In this document: positions 1 to 13,026 of the stretch, in pieces | Layout: every line of letters begins with the position of its first letter | How positions within the stretch are numbered: position 1 is the first letter of the stretch | The notes under the pieces: generated by a model | Told to the model about the DNA's origin: nothing | The model's database searches: none | Seen by the model: only the letters and a program-made list of their open reading frames with translations | Made by a program: the position numbers and the translations under genes | Assembly: GCF_008728515.1 (NCBI RefSeq) | Contig: NC_044978.1 | Coordinates: forward strand, 9,802,452-9,866,451 | Origin: Papio anubis | Lineage: Eukaryota; Chordata; Mammalia; Primates; Cercopithecidae | Length of the DNA stretch: 64,000 nt | Direction: 5' to 3'

Positions 1-848
1 TTGAGCTTAGTCATTTGACATGGTTTTATCAATATTTATTAGCAGTCATGAGGTGAGTGGAGGCTTAAATGAACTTGATCGGTTTGGAATTGCCTTTTCA
101 TACCTCTGAATTCCTTGATGAGAAGAATGTCTCCCTGGGTAGTTTTTGAAACCAGAAAGAGGATACCCAAAGAGCATACCTGTAAACAATGACAAGCTCA
201 GCTGATTTCAGCTGAGTGCAGCAGAGGCACACTTGACCTGTGTCAGTCAGTAAGACAAGTATACGTTGTTGTTCTTAGCCATTGACAGGCTGGGATGGTT
301 GGATATAGAACATTATCGAAGAAATGGCTCATTCAATTGTAATATCATTTCATTATGTTGTTTTATCTTTTGGGTATGCCTCTCTTTTGGCTAAATTCTT
401 ATTTTATTAAATTCTATTATTCTGATGTTAACTTTATCTGACAAAAAATTCCAACCCTTGATTGATTTTGGTTCATAGTGACTTGGGGTAGTATTTTTTT
501 TTATAACTTTATCTTCTGCTTTTTTGGCATGGTGTTATTTTAAGTATTTTTGTCTTTTGGGCAGCTCTTGCTTGCTTGTTGTTATTGGGATGGCAGGAGT
601 AATTTTTGTGCCGTCTTCCAGTTTTAGTATTTCAATGGATGAGCATTAAAATTATTGAGATTAACGTTGCATTATGTGTTAGTTTTACTCCAATTTTTAA
701 TGTATCTCTAATTTTTCATTCTTTTATGTATTCATGTTTCTATTTTTTTCATTGCTCCAATTTTTTTAGGGATTCTTTTCCAATGTTTTGTTTGCTTACC
801 GATTTTTTTTTTTATTGTTTTTTTCCCCTGTAAAACTGCAAAACATAA
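1..848. other. Unassigned T-rich sequence
   Basis: AT-rich sequence in which the + strand becomes strongly T-rich after about 350. The texture resembles an old antisense LINE, but I could not match it to a family. The only open frame (606-833) is low-complexity and Phe-rich, so no gene is called. Confidence 0.4.
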
Positions 849-926
849 ACAGTAGAGTACCTTTAAAACAGTCAAATAAAAATGTTGATCACCTGGGAAC
901 AAAAATTAGTCTGAGAGTTGATTCTT

Positions 927-1214
927 TCCTTTTGTTGAGACAAGAAACTCACCTGGTCACCCAGGCTGGAATGCAATGGCACAATCTTGGCTCAGTGCAA
1001 CCTCCACCTCCCAGGTTTAAGCGATTCTCTTGCCTCTGCTTCTCGAGCAGCCGGGATTACAGGCACGTGCCCTACACCTGACTAATTTCTTTGTATTTTT
1101 AGTAGAGATGTGATTTTGCCAAGTTAGCCAGGCTGGTCTCAAACTCCTGACCTCAAGTGATCTGCCCACCTCGGCCTCCCAAAGTGCTATGGTCTAAGTG
1201 CCACTGCACCTGGC
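927..1214 (-). mobile_element. Alu (S or J type), antisense
   Basis: A dimeric Alu in reverse orientation, from a degenerate T-rich tail to 'cactgcacctggcc'. It is flanked by a 16-bp target-site duplication with one mismatch (911-926 and 1215-1230, 'ctgagagttgattctt' against 'ctgagaattgattctt'). It inserted into the older L1M. Confidence 0.95.
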
Positions 1215-2541
1215 CTGAGAATTGATTCTTAACAACATCATTTGGAAGCCATAAGCCATTTAGGATACTGTGAAGAAAGAACTGAGAAAAAAATAGCTGT
1301 CAATTTAAAATTCTACATTAAAAAAAAATAGCTTTTCAAGTTCAAAAGAAAAATTGAAAAAAACCAAGCAAACAAAGCTGATGGCATTTACTACCAACAA
1401 ACTTTCACTTAAAATAAATATGAAGAATGTATTGCAGATATAAAGAAAGTGATCTTAAGTGCAGGGATTGGGTAAAGCAAAGATTCCTAGACCAAAAACA
1501 ACAACAAAAACAAAAAAAAAGAGAGAAATACCTAGAATGCATATTTGTAGAGCCATGAGATCAAGCTAAAGGGTTCTAAAGGATCTAGTTTTCTTCACAA
1601 AATGTAGATATGCATGTGCAAAATATGCATGTAAAATTCAAAAAATGGAATGTGAAAAATATCATTGTAAAGTTAATAAAGACTTTAAGAAAAGTAGAAA
1701 CAAAACAATTTAGACAAATAGTACATATTGAGGTCATAGAAACACTGTCAGCCTACCAGTAATCATATGCAGTTTATATGGTCTAAATGCTCTTTACAGT
1801 GAATGGTTATGAGACTGAGTTAACAAATAAGAATACAGTTTTTTTCTGCTGCTTAGAGACCTACTGGTAAGTAAACATACAGCAAATATGAAAGGAAAAA
1901 AAACAAAGAAAAAATAAACCGGGCAAATACTAGTTAAAAGAAAGTTGATGTAGTCATATTAATATCATACAAATGGGAATTTGAGGCAAATGTCTTAGTA
2001 GATTCACAGTTATTTGCTATGTATTAATAAGGCCTTTTAAAACCAGAAATATGTAATATTTTAACAGAGGGGCCCTTAATATCATGGTATGAAATATATA
2101 AATCAAAATTTTATAGAACTTTATGGAGAAAATGACTAACCCACTCAAATATTGAGGTATTTCAACAGGCCTTTCAGTAACTGATGTAGATACAAAAATA
2201 GCAAAATGAAAATCAAATTTTTTCAAAACACAATAAAAATTGCTTTGTGATTTTTAAAATACGATATCCAGGGAAAAAATCAAAATGAAATTGGAGGACT
2301 GTTTGAAAAGAATCATAATGAAAATATGTGATATCAAAATTAGTGAGCTGAAGCTTAAGCAGAACTTAGAAATGTGTGCCCTTGAATACTTATCTAAAAA
2401 TAAGAAAAGCTGCAAATTACTGTGTTAAATATCTGCCTTAGGCAGTTCATAAACAGTACGGCAATAAAAACTTTGAAAAAGATGAAAGGAATTAATAAAG
2501 ATTAAAGCCAGGATCAATGAAAAATATATTCAACAGAGTGT

Positions 2542-2814
2542 GTGAACAAAGTCAAAAGTTTGCATAGGCATGGATGTCATCAGAGCTTTTCACATTTTGT
2601 TCTTATTCTGCTTCCAGGCATTTTCCACCCTATTGAATTCAAGCATGGCTTTGCAACTTATTTTGACCAAGAAATTGTGTGCAGAAATAACTTAGGATTT
2701 CTGTGGGGATTCTTTGGGGCCTACTTTTCCAGTCGAACCCTGGTGGCCAACAAAGATGTCACCAATGGAGAGTGTTCCATCAGCTTGCAACCTGATGAGA
2801 GGATCTACAATTAA
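2542..2814. mobile_element. Unidentified insert within the L1M
   Basis: L1 similarity stops near 2541 and resumes near 2815. The 270 bp between are less A-rich and contain a 90-codon open frame. The first half ('catggctttgcaacttattt' near 2644) resembles MaLR/MLT1-type LTR sequence; the second half I do not recognise. A pyrimidine tract ending in CAG lies at about 2605-2620, but there is no other sign of an exon. It could be an old LTR fragment or a pseudogene piece. The family call is weak. Confidence 0.3.
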
Positions 2815-4063
2815 AAAACAAACGAAGAAGCAAACAAAAACTCTGGATCACACTAAGTTTGAGGTATAAGGAAAAATAAGACACATTTCAAATCACTAAC
2901 AGTGTGAGATTTTATATATCTGCCACATAACTCAGCCTATCTTGTTGGTTCTTTGAAAATAATCATAAATCAGACAGTCTTGGCTAATCATAAACACACA
3001 CATACACACAAGCGTGCACATACAAACAATATATGGATATATTTTTAAGGAAGAAAGAGAAATAATATACATGGTGCAGATATTAAAATATACTTTAAAG
3101 AGCTTTAATGACTGTCATGCCAGTGAATTTATAAAATTAAAAAAAAATTAGAAAGGCTCTAGCAAGACTGAGTCAAGATTGACTCAAAATCCTTAATAGT
3201 TCTCTACCAATTAAAAATTTCAGTCAGTATTTTAAAATCCTTACACAAATGAAACACCAGATCCAAGTGACCTTAAAAGCAAGTTGTATCAAATAGTAAA
3301 TAAACCTGACATTACATAAACTCTTACAGAAGTAAAGGAAGGAGCATTTGTTACCTTATTTTATAAGGTTAACAAAACCTTAATACCAAAACCTGACAAG
3401 GTAAGTGATAGGAGAATGAAAATTACTTACCATGCTAGTCGTTAATACGCAGTACAGTATTAGCAAAATGAATCCAGTAGTAAACTTAAAGAAAAGACAA
3501 AGCTTACATAGTTGGGTTGATCCCTATTAACAGACAAAAGGAGGAAAACATAATATATGTTATTTTCTTGATAGACAAAAAGACTGTTAGTAAAAATCTT
3601 TATCAATTTGTGATTAAGTTACTAGAAATTTAAAGCAAAATGCCGTCAACTAAGGCCATCATAAAATAATAAAGTAAATATAATTTTTATGGTACAGTAT
3701 TAAAGCAGTTGCTTTTAGACCAGATACACTGTCATCACTTCTTTTCAACATTGTACTTGGAGGCCTAACCATGAAAATGAAAAAAGAAAGAAAATTGATT
3801 GAAAAACGAAGTAACAAAAGCATGACTATTTTCAGATTGTCTATTCAGAAACTCCAAAGAAACCACGGGGAAATTCTAAAATTAATATATGAGTTTGCTA
3901 ATTTTTCCGGGTGGGTGATCAATGTGTCGATCACAGTTTTATACACAACAAATAATTTTTAATGTAAACTAAAAATGATCATAATACCTATACTAAAAAT
4001 TAAGATATGCCAACTCATAACAGAGATTACTTTTATTATTTTATTTATTATTTTATATTTTAT

Positions 4064-4178
4064 TTTAGAGATGGTCGTCTTGCTTCGTTGCCCAGGCTGG
4101 AGTACAGTGGTGCAATCATAGCTTACTATAGCCTCAGAATCCCGGGATCAAGCTTTCTTCCCACCTCGGCCTCCCAAA
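4064..4178 (-). mobile_element. Alu left monomer (FLAM-like) or Alu fragment, antisense
   Basis: The sequence from 'gagatggtcgtcttgc' to 'cacctcggcctcccaaa' matches about 115 bp of the reverse strand of one Alu arm. L1M sequence lies on both sides. Confidence 0.75.
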
Positions 4179-5270
4179 CAGATTATTTACTTATAGAAAA
4201 TAAGACTTTATTAAAAGACATTGATGCAGTTGTAAATATTGGGAGAAGGTTATGATTGTGATTGCAATAGGGTGAAGTTGTCAGTTCTCCTCCAATTGAT
4301 CATAGGTGAATGCATTCATAATCAAAACCTCATAGTATTTTACTTTAGAATTTATTAAACATAGTCTAAAATTTATATGAGAGAACAAAGGACAAGAAAT
4401 AGCCAAAACTTTCCTGAAAAATAAAGAACAGGAGTTACTAACAGTATTAAGATTATGTGGCATTGCGGCAAGAACAAGCAGACAGAAGATGTTGTAAGAG
4501 TGTATTTTCTTCTCCCTGAGTAGTAAGGATTTCTTAAATCAAATGTAAATAGCACAATGAAAATATTGATTGCCCTGTCAGTATTAAAATGTACACAGTT
4601 CTTTTCACTAAAAAACATGTACAGAAGGGCTGTGGTATAGTCATACTGTCATTACACTAATGGTTTTAGAGTGTAAACTTGTGCAACCATATTGTAAAAC
4701 AATTTACAAATCTCTTGTGAAGTTGAACTTATATGTACCTTCTGATCATAAAATTTCAAGGACAAACCTTACAACTGGGTACCAGGAGTGATGTTCCCAT
4801 AGACACATCAATCAGAATAGATAAAAAAAAAAATCAGCTGCCTAAATTTTCATTAATGGGAGAATAGTAGAATGAATGGTTAAATTATGGTAGAATCATA
4901 CTACAAAATATTATTTAGTAGTACAAACGATTAAATGCATAAACATTATCGATTCTGAAAATACAATATGAATTTAAAATTTTATAAAATAGACAATTCC
5001 ATTTGTATAAAGGACAAAAAGGCAGAAAAACAATTTACAGATGATAAATAGATTGGCAATAAAACTTTGAAACCAAGAAAAGAAGAATTCATGATATGAT
5101 GATGTTGAGATGGGAGGAAGAGGAATGAACCCGGATCAAATGAATTTAAGGTTTAATGTTCTAGCTCATCATCTGGGAGTGGAGTACGTGTGTGTTAATT
5201 GTATTAAAATGTGTATTCATGTGTGCATGCAGTTTTTTTGTCTTTGTTTTTGTCTTTTTGTTTGTTTGTT

Positions 5271-5388
5271 TCTTTTTTTGTGTCTCATTATGTTGCCCAG
5301 GCTGATCTGCAACTCCTGGGCTCAAGTGATCCTCCCACCTCAGTCTCTGTAAAGGGTGGGATTACAGGTGTGAGCCACCATGGCTAGC
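5271..5388 (-). mobile_element. Alu fragment, antisense
   Basis: A single reverse-orientation Alu arm, ending in 'gattacaggtgtgagccacc'. A T-rich run precedes it. It is diverged and short, so it may be a monomer relic or a truncated AluJ. Confidence 0.75.
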
Positions 5389-5428
5389 TCTTCTTTTAAA
5401 AATATGACAAATTTTACAACATTAGTAT

Positions 5429-5720
5429 TTTTTTTTAGACAAGTCTCCCTATGTCACCCAGGCTGTAGTGCTGTGGCATGATCATAGTTCACTGCAGCCT
5501 TGAATTTCTGGGCTCAAACGATCCTCTCGCCCCAGCCCCCTAAGTAGTTGGAACCTCAAGTGTGCGCCACCACATCTGGATACTTTTTTTTTTTTTTTTT
5601 AGTAGAGACGAGGTCTTGTTCTCTTGCCCAGGCTGGTCTTGAACTCCTGAACTCAAATGATCCTCCCGCCTTGGCCTCCCAAAGTGCTGGGATTACAAGC
5701 CTAAGCCACCACACCTGGAG
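5429..5720 (-). mobile_element. AluJ, antisense
   Basis: A full dimeric Alu in reverse orientation, with an internal T-run at 5583-5600. Old features such as 'ttcactgcagccttgaa' and 'gaactcctgaactcaaatga' place it in the AluJ age class. Confidence 0.85.
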
Positions 5721-6484
5721 AATAGTTGCAATTTTTAAACTTAGAAAGGTATATTTATACATGTTATGCTTTTCTCCTAATGCTTACACCTATCTTCTTT
5801 GACCTGTGTTTCTACGTTTTTCTTATCAATGTTAAAACTTAACAATTATGTTCACTCCCCAAGTAACTTTAAAAACTTAGCAAAACTTGTACATTTTTCT
5901 AGTATTCCTCCAAAATCTCATGTTTATTTTTATGTCATTGTCTATTTATTAAATATTTTTCTTCCAGATGTATTGTATGTACAATAAATGTTCTGGCTCT
6001 TGAATGCCTGGAGTCTTTTATGTAGCACCTTGGCATTTATGATCGTGTGAAATGCTTTACTTGTGGTAATTTAGGAAGATTATTTCATTTTTTTCTTCCA
6101 TTCGGTGTTGTAGTTGAAAAAGCTTATGTTGATCTTATGCTCCTAACTTGTATGAGGACTATTTTTGTTTTCTTTCTGGGAGATGGTCACCGATAGTCTT
6201 AAATGTCACTAGCATGTGTTTAGTGCCGGTAATTTCTTGTTTTTCGTTTTGGATGTTTCTGAACCAGTCTTTTCAGTCTAAGTTGCATTAGACTTATTTT
6301 TGAGCCCTGCACGTCCTCCTCTACATTTCCGCATCCCCTGTGTTTCAGCAGTCACAGTGGTGGACAGTGTCCTGGGCCTTCTGGCAGCATCTCACCTCAG
6401 ATATCAATTGCATCTCTCAGCTTTTCTGCCGTCAGGAATTAGCTTATGCAGGGTGCCTGGAGCAGACAAAAGTTGAAGGAGTTA
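5721..6484. other. Unassigned sequence
   Basis: Mixed-composition sequence between the AluJ and the L1PA fragment. No repeat family or gene is recognised. A frame at 6340-6537 runs into the L1PA and is not considered coding. Confidence 0.35.
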
Positions 6485-6498
6485 AAACCCAAGACTCT

Positions 6499-6749
6499 GT
6501 TCTGTGGCCTCTGTTCTCACTCGTAAGTGGGAATTGAACAATGAGAACACATGGACACAGGGAGGGGACCATCACACACGGGGGCCTGCCAAGGGGCGGG
6601 GGGCTTGCATTAAGAGAAATACCTAATGTAGGTGACAGGTTGAAGGGTGCAGCAAACCACCGTGACGCGTGTATAACTATGTAAAAACTACACGTTCTGC
6701 ACATGTACCCCAGAACTTAAAGTATAATAATAATAATAATAACAATAAT
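6499..6749 (+). mobile_element. 5'-truncated primate L1 3' end (L1PA type)
   Basis: This is the terminal ~250 bp of a primate L1: 'gaattgaacaatgagaacac' near 6530, a G-rich 3' UTR tract at 6590-6605, 'gcacatgtaccccagaactt' near 6700 and an (AAT)n tail at 6722-6749. It is flanked by a diverged target-site duplication sharing 'aagactct' (6485-6498 and 6750-6764), so it entered as a truncated copy. Confidence 0.9.
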
Positions 6750-6764
6750 AAACCTCAAGACTCT

Positions 6765-9700
6765 ATCCTTGGAGACAGTGGATACCTGTTCTAGGTTGGG
6801 CCCTCAGAGTCTCCAGCAGGAATCCGCCACCATTGCTCAGTAACAAGCCATTTTCTCCTTAGCTTCATTCAAGTCTTCACTTGTGCTTCGTGGAATCACC
6901 TACATGAGGTGGTAGTTTTAGGTGCTGTTTCTGGGGAAAATAAAACTGTGAAATTTATATTATGTCTTTCTATACATCCAGAAACTCTACTGAATATTAT
7001 TTCTATAAATACTATCTCCTTTCCATTTCCATTCTTCGAAAGCTCCGTTAAAGAGAAACTGTTTCTTCTAATTCTATCCTTTAGAGTAATTATTTTTCTC
7101 ATATTTTCCTTCTAGCTATTCCTTCTTAAACATTTCTGGAAGAATTTGTCACCTCAATTTACCAACTCACTAATTTTCACTTTGCCAGTAGCTCATGAGA
7201 ATTTTAATTTAAAAATGAGCTTTGGATAGCAGATGTAAGGTAAGCTGACATAATGTAATTTGTATTGTTAACATTGTTTGAAAAATAATCATTTGTCAAA
7301 AAGAAAAGTGATGTGATTAAATTTATTCTTTGTCAAAAAGAAATTTAACATGTCTCAATTTCTTTAAACCACTTAGAAAAATTAGACAAAGTCACCATAA
7401 ATTTCTCCATATCTTTAATTATCACAGAAATTTTAGAATTATCTCATGTATTTCATGATGTTCTTCAAACACACACACAAACATTTTATACACACACATA
7501 TATGCACACCGGATATTTTTAATCCTAATGACAATTTTTCTGAACTATTAAAAAGTAATTCCAAAGTATTATGTTTGAATCATTTTTAGATGAGATCCCA
7601 ATTAAAATTGTACTCAAGGGCTTGAATGTATATATTTTTAATTCACACAATACAGATCAGATACTTTAAGCATTTCTTGACGTATATTCTGTGTTTTTTA
7701 TTTTTTAAACATCATATGTTCTTACAATGCTAATTTCAAAGAACTACTTTGAAACATAATTGTACAATTATCCTTTAAAACTTTGGAAAATTCACAAGTA
7801 GAAAAAGAGATAGAGTCACTTAGATTTGCCCTATGGCTTTTCAACAAAGTTACTTGTAAATATCTCTCCTTATTGTGGGCCACTGATTATATCAATAGTC
7901 TCAGCCAAAACCTTTGGACTTCTCTACTGCCATCTTAATTATGGCAATAATTCTTATCTGTTTCACAGGGGTGGTGAGAAAAGGAATTAAATTCTTGTTT
8001 ATAAAATGAAGGAGAAATGTACAATTAATAAAATCAAAACCATTTTAACTATTATACCTTTTTAAAGATATTCAAATTATTAGAATATAAAAATCTATAA
8101 ATGAACATCAAAATAAATTTTATGTATAATAATTTAATTTATATTATGTGCATTCTGTATATGTTTTCAATGATAGACTTTTTTTCACCAGACCATAAGT
8201 TTCTATATGTAGTGCATCATTAACATTAATTTAAAAAAATGTTTACATTAAATGATTCATATGTTAATTCAAGCATTATGTTTTGTGTGCTGTAAAGCAA
8301 ACAAAACCTATCATTTATATATTTGGAAATTTTAAATTTTGTTGTGGGTTATTAGTGAGACATATTTCAGGTTTATATTTTCTATTCAAGATATATAGCT
8401 TTGCCCTCATAACTGCTTAACTTTAAATGCTTAAATACTCAAATAATTATATATTGACTAAAATGGCAATAGTTTGATTGGCTGTCTCAACTGTACAGTG
8501 AATAATTAAGCATAAAATTGGCTTTCAATATACAGTATCATATCAGCTTATTACCAAAATATAATTTTATTTTGAATCAGTACTCATATTCATTTCAACT
8601 TTACAATCCATTACAGCACACTGCATATAGTAGGAACTCAACACATATAATTTGAATAAACCAATTAATAAAAGCTGATAAGAAATGTCAGAACTTTGGT
8701 TATTTTGTCAACTAAGAGGTCAGTAAGAGTTCCTGTTTGATGGATACAAACAGCTAATTAAAGTAGCTATTTCCATTTATATGATACCACCTTGATAATT
8801 TGGTACTAGATAAATATCTTTTCAATTACGTTTTCTCTGCTACCTTCTCTTACGGCATTTCTGAATCACAGGCCATGCTGTAATCTATTTCAATTCAATG
8901 CAGATTTTGATGAAACATCTCAGTATCTTGGACTTGGGTAACTCCATTTTTACTAAAAATTTTCAAGGACATGTTTAAACGTGACACAAATCCCTGGTGA
9001 ACTCACAACTCTTCTGTTTATAATGGCAATAAAAATCAAGATTAAAAAGATATAGCACATATTTATAGCTATACTTCGAACATTCTGAGAAGAACATCTT
9101 GACATTGAATGTTGCCAGCACATTTTGCATGGGATGAACAAAGTATGTCACAGGTAACTGTTTCTATTCCAAATCTCTTTTTGCACTGTCTCCATCCATG
9201 AAAAGTGGTCATAAGGGCAACTTTGTAATTCATATACTCAAGAGCTTTAGTTTAACATTCATTTTACAAATTAGATTCTACTTAGATTTGGGTCAGTTTT
9301 ATGTTTGGTCATATGAAGGCCAACTTTTGTACCACAGCAAAAGAAGAGATCAGGTGGGATTTGAACTAGGAAATCCAAGATGCCCTAGTTTCCAACCTTT
9401 CCTTTTATCTATATGGATCTGACCATTTCATTAATTTAAATTCTTCATTCTGGTTTAAGCAAAGGTGAAAGTACAACTTTAGCTAAAGGGTAACTGTACT
9501 TAGTTTGGTATAGGTTCACTTACACGGTATGTAAAATATGAAAAATGAATACAGCATAATAATCACTTTGTTATTGCAAATTTTCTATGCAACTCAGAGA
9601 AATGCTTCAAAAGAAGGATTCTCAAGGTAATTTCTATTGAAAACCTGCAAAAGTAATCTTTCTCCTGCATTTTTAGGTTAAAAAATGAGTTTAACTAAAA

Positions 9701-10800
9701 ATATGCCCCACACAGGCATTTTCTCCTAGTTTGAAAAATGTACTTAATTATCTTTAGGATAAGGATATTTTCTTTCAAATCTGCCCCCTGAGGTTCACTC
9801 ACTTATTCCATACTTGTCACAGAAAGGTCAGGTCTCCCTGGTGTTTGTGGATACTTGGTCCACAAATTTAAGATGTTTGAAAGTCAAAGAAGAGAAAGAA
9901 GATGAAAATATTATTTCTTCCTTATATAATAGCTCTTTTCCTCTTTTTAAAAAATAAATTTATCTCAAAATAAAGTACAGATTATTTTCACTTATTAAAT
10001 GCTCAAAATTGAAAAAAGAATTTCCAACTGTGAAATTATATGTTATTAAACAATTCACAAGAGCACTCGATTAACTGTGAGAAACCAATTTAGAATGAAT
10101 CACCCCAAAATCGTTATGTTGAAGAATAATACAATATTACTTAATAAAATTCATTTTTACCCATGCCATACAATCATAAATCTGGGTCAAATTATTCAAG
10201 AAAATATTGCATAATTGCTATACTATATTACCAGATTTTTTTTTTTTTTCTAAATTGAAAAACTAAAAGCTTCTAAAATTGGCAAGTTATAAGTAAGAGT
10301 TGTCACTATCTAGGAAACTTTCCTTACCCCTTGCATAAGTCATCTTTATTGCCTGCTAGTTATAGATGTTAGAAAATGACTCTGGCCACATACATAGAAA
10401 ATGAATTTAGAAATTTATAACTGGGTCACAAAAAACAATGAGAAGCCTAGGGAAGTAGATTCTGAAATCTCACTAGAATCAGGAAGCAGAGGTTAAACAG
10501 CTCAGCACAGCATGGTCAGAATGCTTCTACTGTCATTGCCATTACTGTATATTTGTCAATGTCACTCCTGTTTTCAATTCTAACGGAGATGCCTGAAGAA
10601 ACCTAATGCTGTTGCCTCTTTGTCTCCCACCGTCTGGCGTCGTCACCGTGGGTGATGGCATTTTATCGGCTCCTTCTCTATCCTTTGCCAGTGCCCTAGC
10701 TGAGAGGAGATGCCCGGATTCAAAGTTCACAGTGTGGATTTTTCTAAACAGAAATAGCCCTTATGTACAAGAAAATGTCCTCTCCAGAACTATATATCTC
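6765..10800. other. Unassigned AT-rich sequence
   Basis: About 4 kb of AT-rich DNA with no clear Alu or young L1 match. It contains short CA-rich patches (7470-7500) and short frames of 60-75 codons with no recognisable protein. The stretch 10600-10730 is locally richer in CpG but has no other distinguishing feature. Confidence 0.4.
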
Positions 10801-10830
10801 TTTCTCTCTTTTTTTTTTTTTTTCTTTTTT
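10801..10830. repeat. T-rich low-complexity tract
   Basis: A nearly pure T/C run. It is not attached to a recognisable retroelement body on either side. Confidence 0.8.
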
Positions 10831-11338
10831 CATAGCACACAAATCAGTAGGTTTGGGGATACTAAATTTGTGGTGAATTTAGATGGCCACCTAGAATGCC
10901 TGTGTGATCATTCCTTCATTTGTTTGTCAAATTTGTAATTAACTTACAGAATTTTGTTAAACAGGAAAAAAGAAAAAGGGAGAGATGAAGAGTTGCTTGA
11001 TACTTAAATCCCTTGTGTTGGTTGCTGACAGCAGTTGCCTAGTATCACCTCATTCTTTTCTGGACAGAACTTCGGGATTTTGTTCAGGGTCTCAGCAGTT
11101 CTGTGACTATTGCCTGAGGAACACAGAAGGAGTGCCAGGTATATCTAACATCTGTGCTTTCTTTATGTCAGCATGGCATCCAATCATTTATAGGTATTTC
11201 TTATTTTTTTAATACGGGCAATATCTTAATAACCAATGGTCCTACTTAGAGTTTCAAAGTCTTGCTTATTTCTATGGATTTTACTTCTGAGGGTCCCTAT
11301 CTACTTTTTTCCTCATGTCTATATCCTGCATGTAAGCA
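10831..11338. other. Unassigned sequence
   Basis: Non-repetitive by eye. Frames of 75-110 codons (10606-10938, 10985-11212) show no recognisable domain, and one of them spans the T-rich tract. Confidence 0.35.
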
Positions 11339-11410
11339 AGAGAAAGAAAAGAGAGACACAGAGAAAGAGAGAGAGAGAGAGAGACAGACAGAGAGAGACA
11401 GAGAGAGAGA
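11339..11410. repeat. GA-rich purine tract
   Basis: An imperfect (GA)n and (GACA)n run of about 70 bp, wholly purine-rich on the + strand. Confidence 0.9.
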
Positions 11411-13026
11411 TGATAGTTGGGAAATGTAAGTACCTAATATCACAGAACAGTTATTTATTAAAGTGATATTAATTTTTCTACCCTTTCCTAATATTTTTTA
11501 AAGAAAGTTAGCTTCGTGACTACTCAATAAATAGTAATATTCCCTTCCACTTTGTAATAGCTCATGAAACTGCCTAAAAGATTGTGTATGCATATTTTTT
11601 ACTTTCCATTAAATTATAAAAGAATAGATTGACACTTTCGGCTTCTCAAACTGTTTTTTAAACTTTTTATTGTAATTTTTATTTGTATCAAATAGAATCT
11701 TGAGAATAGCATTAACTGTTCAAAGAATCAACTTCATCATTCAGCAGTATCTGATTAACCTTTGGCAGAAAGTAATACACTTGACAATACTTTTCAAAAA
11801 TTTTCCACCATACAGATTGAAATTTTTACAAGAGCAATGTCTCATACCATTGCAGAAGTAGACACCTATAGCTGAAATTCTGAAGAGCACTTGTAACTTC
11901 AAATAGAAATCTATAGACGTAGCTAACCTTTCAAGGACAAAAACTTTGACAATGACCTCTGAAAAAAGAAAAGAAAAGAGAAAAATGCTTTAGGAAAGGT
12001 ATGAGAGTCCAGGAAATGCTTTTCTTCTCAGACCTTGGAGAAAAATATCACCTAGATTAAGAAGCAAAATAGAGATTTTTTACACTGCAATAATAAATTC
12101 AGAGAACTTGAAGATTACACCACATTTTTCCCAGTTCAATATTCGCCCCTTTCATGACCAAGGACATCTTCAGTCAATCATCAGATAACAATATGTTTGA
12201 ACCCTAAATACTCTTGGGTCATCTTTTAGGCATGAAAAATAGTTTTATGATTAAGGTAGATTTTTAATAAAATCACATTATATATTAAATACTTTTTATA
12301 AAAATAGGATTCTAATTTCTTTTACAAATATGAGCTTCAATGGATTGTTCCCTCTAACGGAATAAAGTGAAACTCCACTATCTTCTCGAATGTGCACGTC
12401 CCAGTCAATTAGATGTTTCGTGTTTTTTTAACTTGCCTATGCCTCAGTGGATGATGTCTGGAACAAATATCCGCTGAGGCATAGAAAAGTTAAATATAAT
12501 TTCTATAGTTTTCAATGGCAATAATATGTTATTGGAATCATCATTGTTTTAAGTACATATTACTTGGGAAATAGTGATGTGGTTTTCTTGGGTTTCCTGA
12601 ATGATGTATAGCATTTCTGCAGGTGACTGGTGAGAGGTATTGTTTGAGGATAAAAGAAATTGGTGGGGAGACAGAGAAAGAGATTCACCTTTATTGGTCA
12701 ATTGGGGAAGCACAGATGCTTTATAGCAAGGAGTTGCATTAAAAAATCATGTTATTGGCATTTGATTTGACTGGAGGCAGAATAATAACTCAGCTATGAC
12801 ATTATTTTAGCAATTGAGACGGAGTGGAAACAACTTGAAAAAAGACAAAGAAGCAGCATTAAAGATTTAACTTAATCTTATTTAAAAATCACTAAATTTG
12901 GAGGCTGGTGGAAATTTGTGATAAAAGAAAACAGTGAGCAGAAGATTACTCTACCCAGGTCCTTATGGAAGGTGTCACCAACAATGGTTACCCGGAATGA
13001 AATACCAAGTAAAGTATCACAGATAA
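11411..13026. other. Unassigned sequence around the 12.43-kb hairpin
   Basis: AT-rich sequence without recognisable repeats apart from the inverted repeat listed separately. A frame beginning at 12918 runs into the hAT element and is not considered coding. Confidence 0.35.
12427..12494. repeat. Inverted repeat: 26-bp stem, 16-nt loop
   Basis: Arms 12427-12452 and 12469-12494 pair over 26 positions: 23 Watson-Crick, one G-U (12448 with 12473) and two adjacent mismatches (12435-12436 with 12485-12486). The loop is 16 nt (12453-12468). The size resembles a microRNA-type hairpin or a tiny palindromic transposon remnant. No expression evidence can be read from the sequence. Confidence 0.85.

Larger units (their letters stand above)
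849..5180 (+). mobile_element. Old L1 (L1M group), sense strand, interrupted
   Basis: The diverged A-rich + strand follows L1 order. The end of an ORF1-like part lies at 1215-1450, the ORF2 endonuclease region around 1780-2000, the reverse-transcriptase region around 3100-3950 (for example the stretch near 3740-3770 matching the L1 'ttcaacattgtactggaagt' region), and a 3' UTR-like part at 4700-5180. No reading frame survives. It is interrupted by an Alu (927-1214), an unidentified insert (2542-2814) and an Alu monomer (4064-4178). The high divergence fits the mammalian L1M group; the subfamily is not resolved. Confidence 0.75.

Noticed and set aside
7756..7771. 16-bp perfect palindrome 'ataattgtacaattat'
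   Set aside because: About one palindrome of this length is expected by chance in an AT-rich 64-kb window.
10606..10938. 110-codon + strand open frame
   Set aside because: It contains a Phe run from the T-rich tract and has no recognisable domain; its length is within chance expectation for this window.
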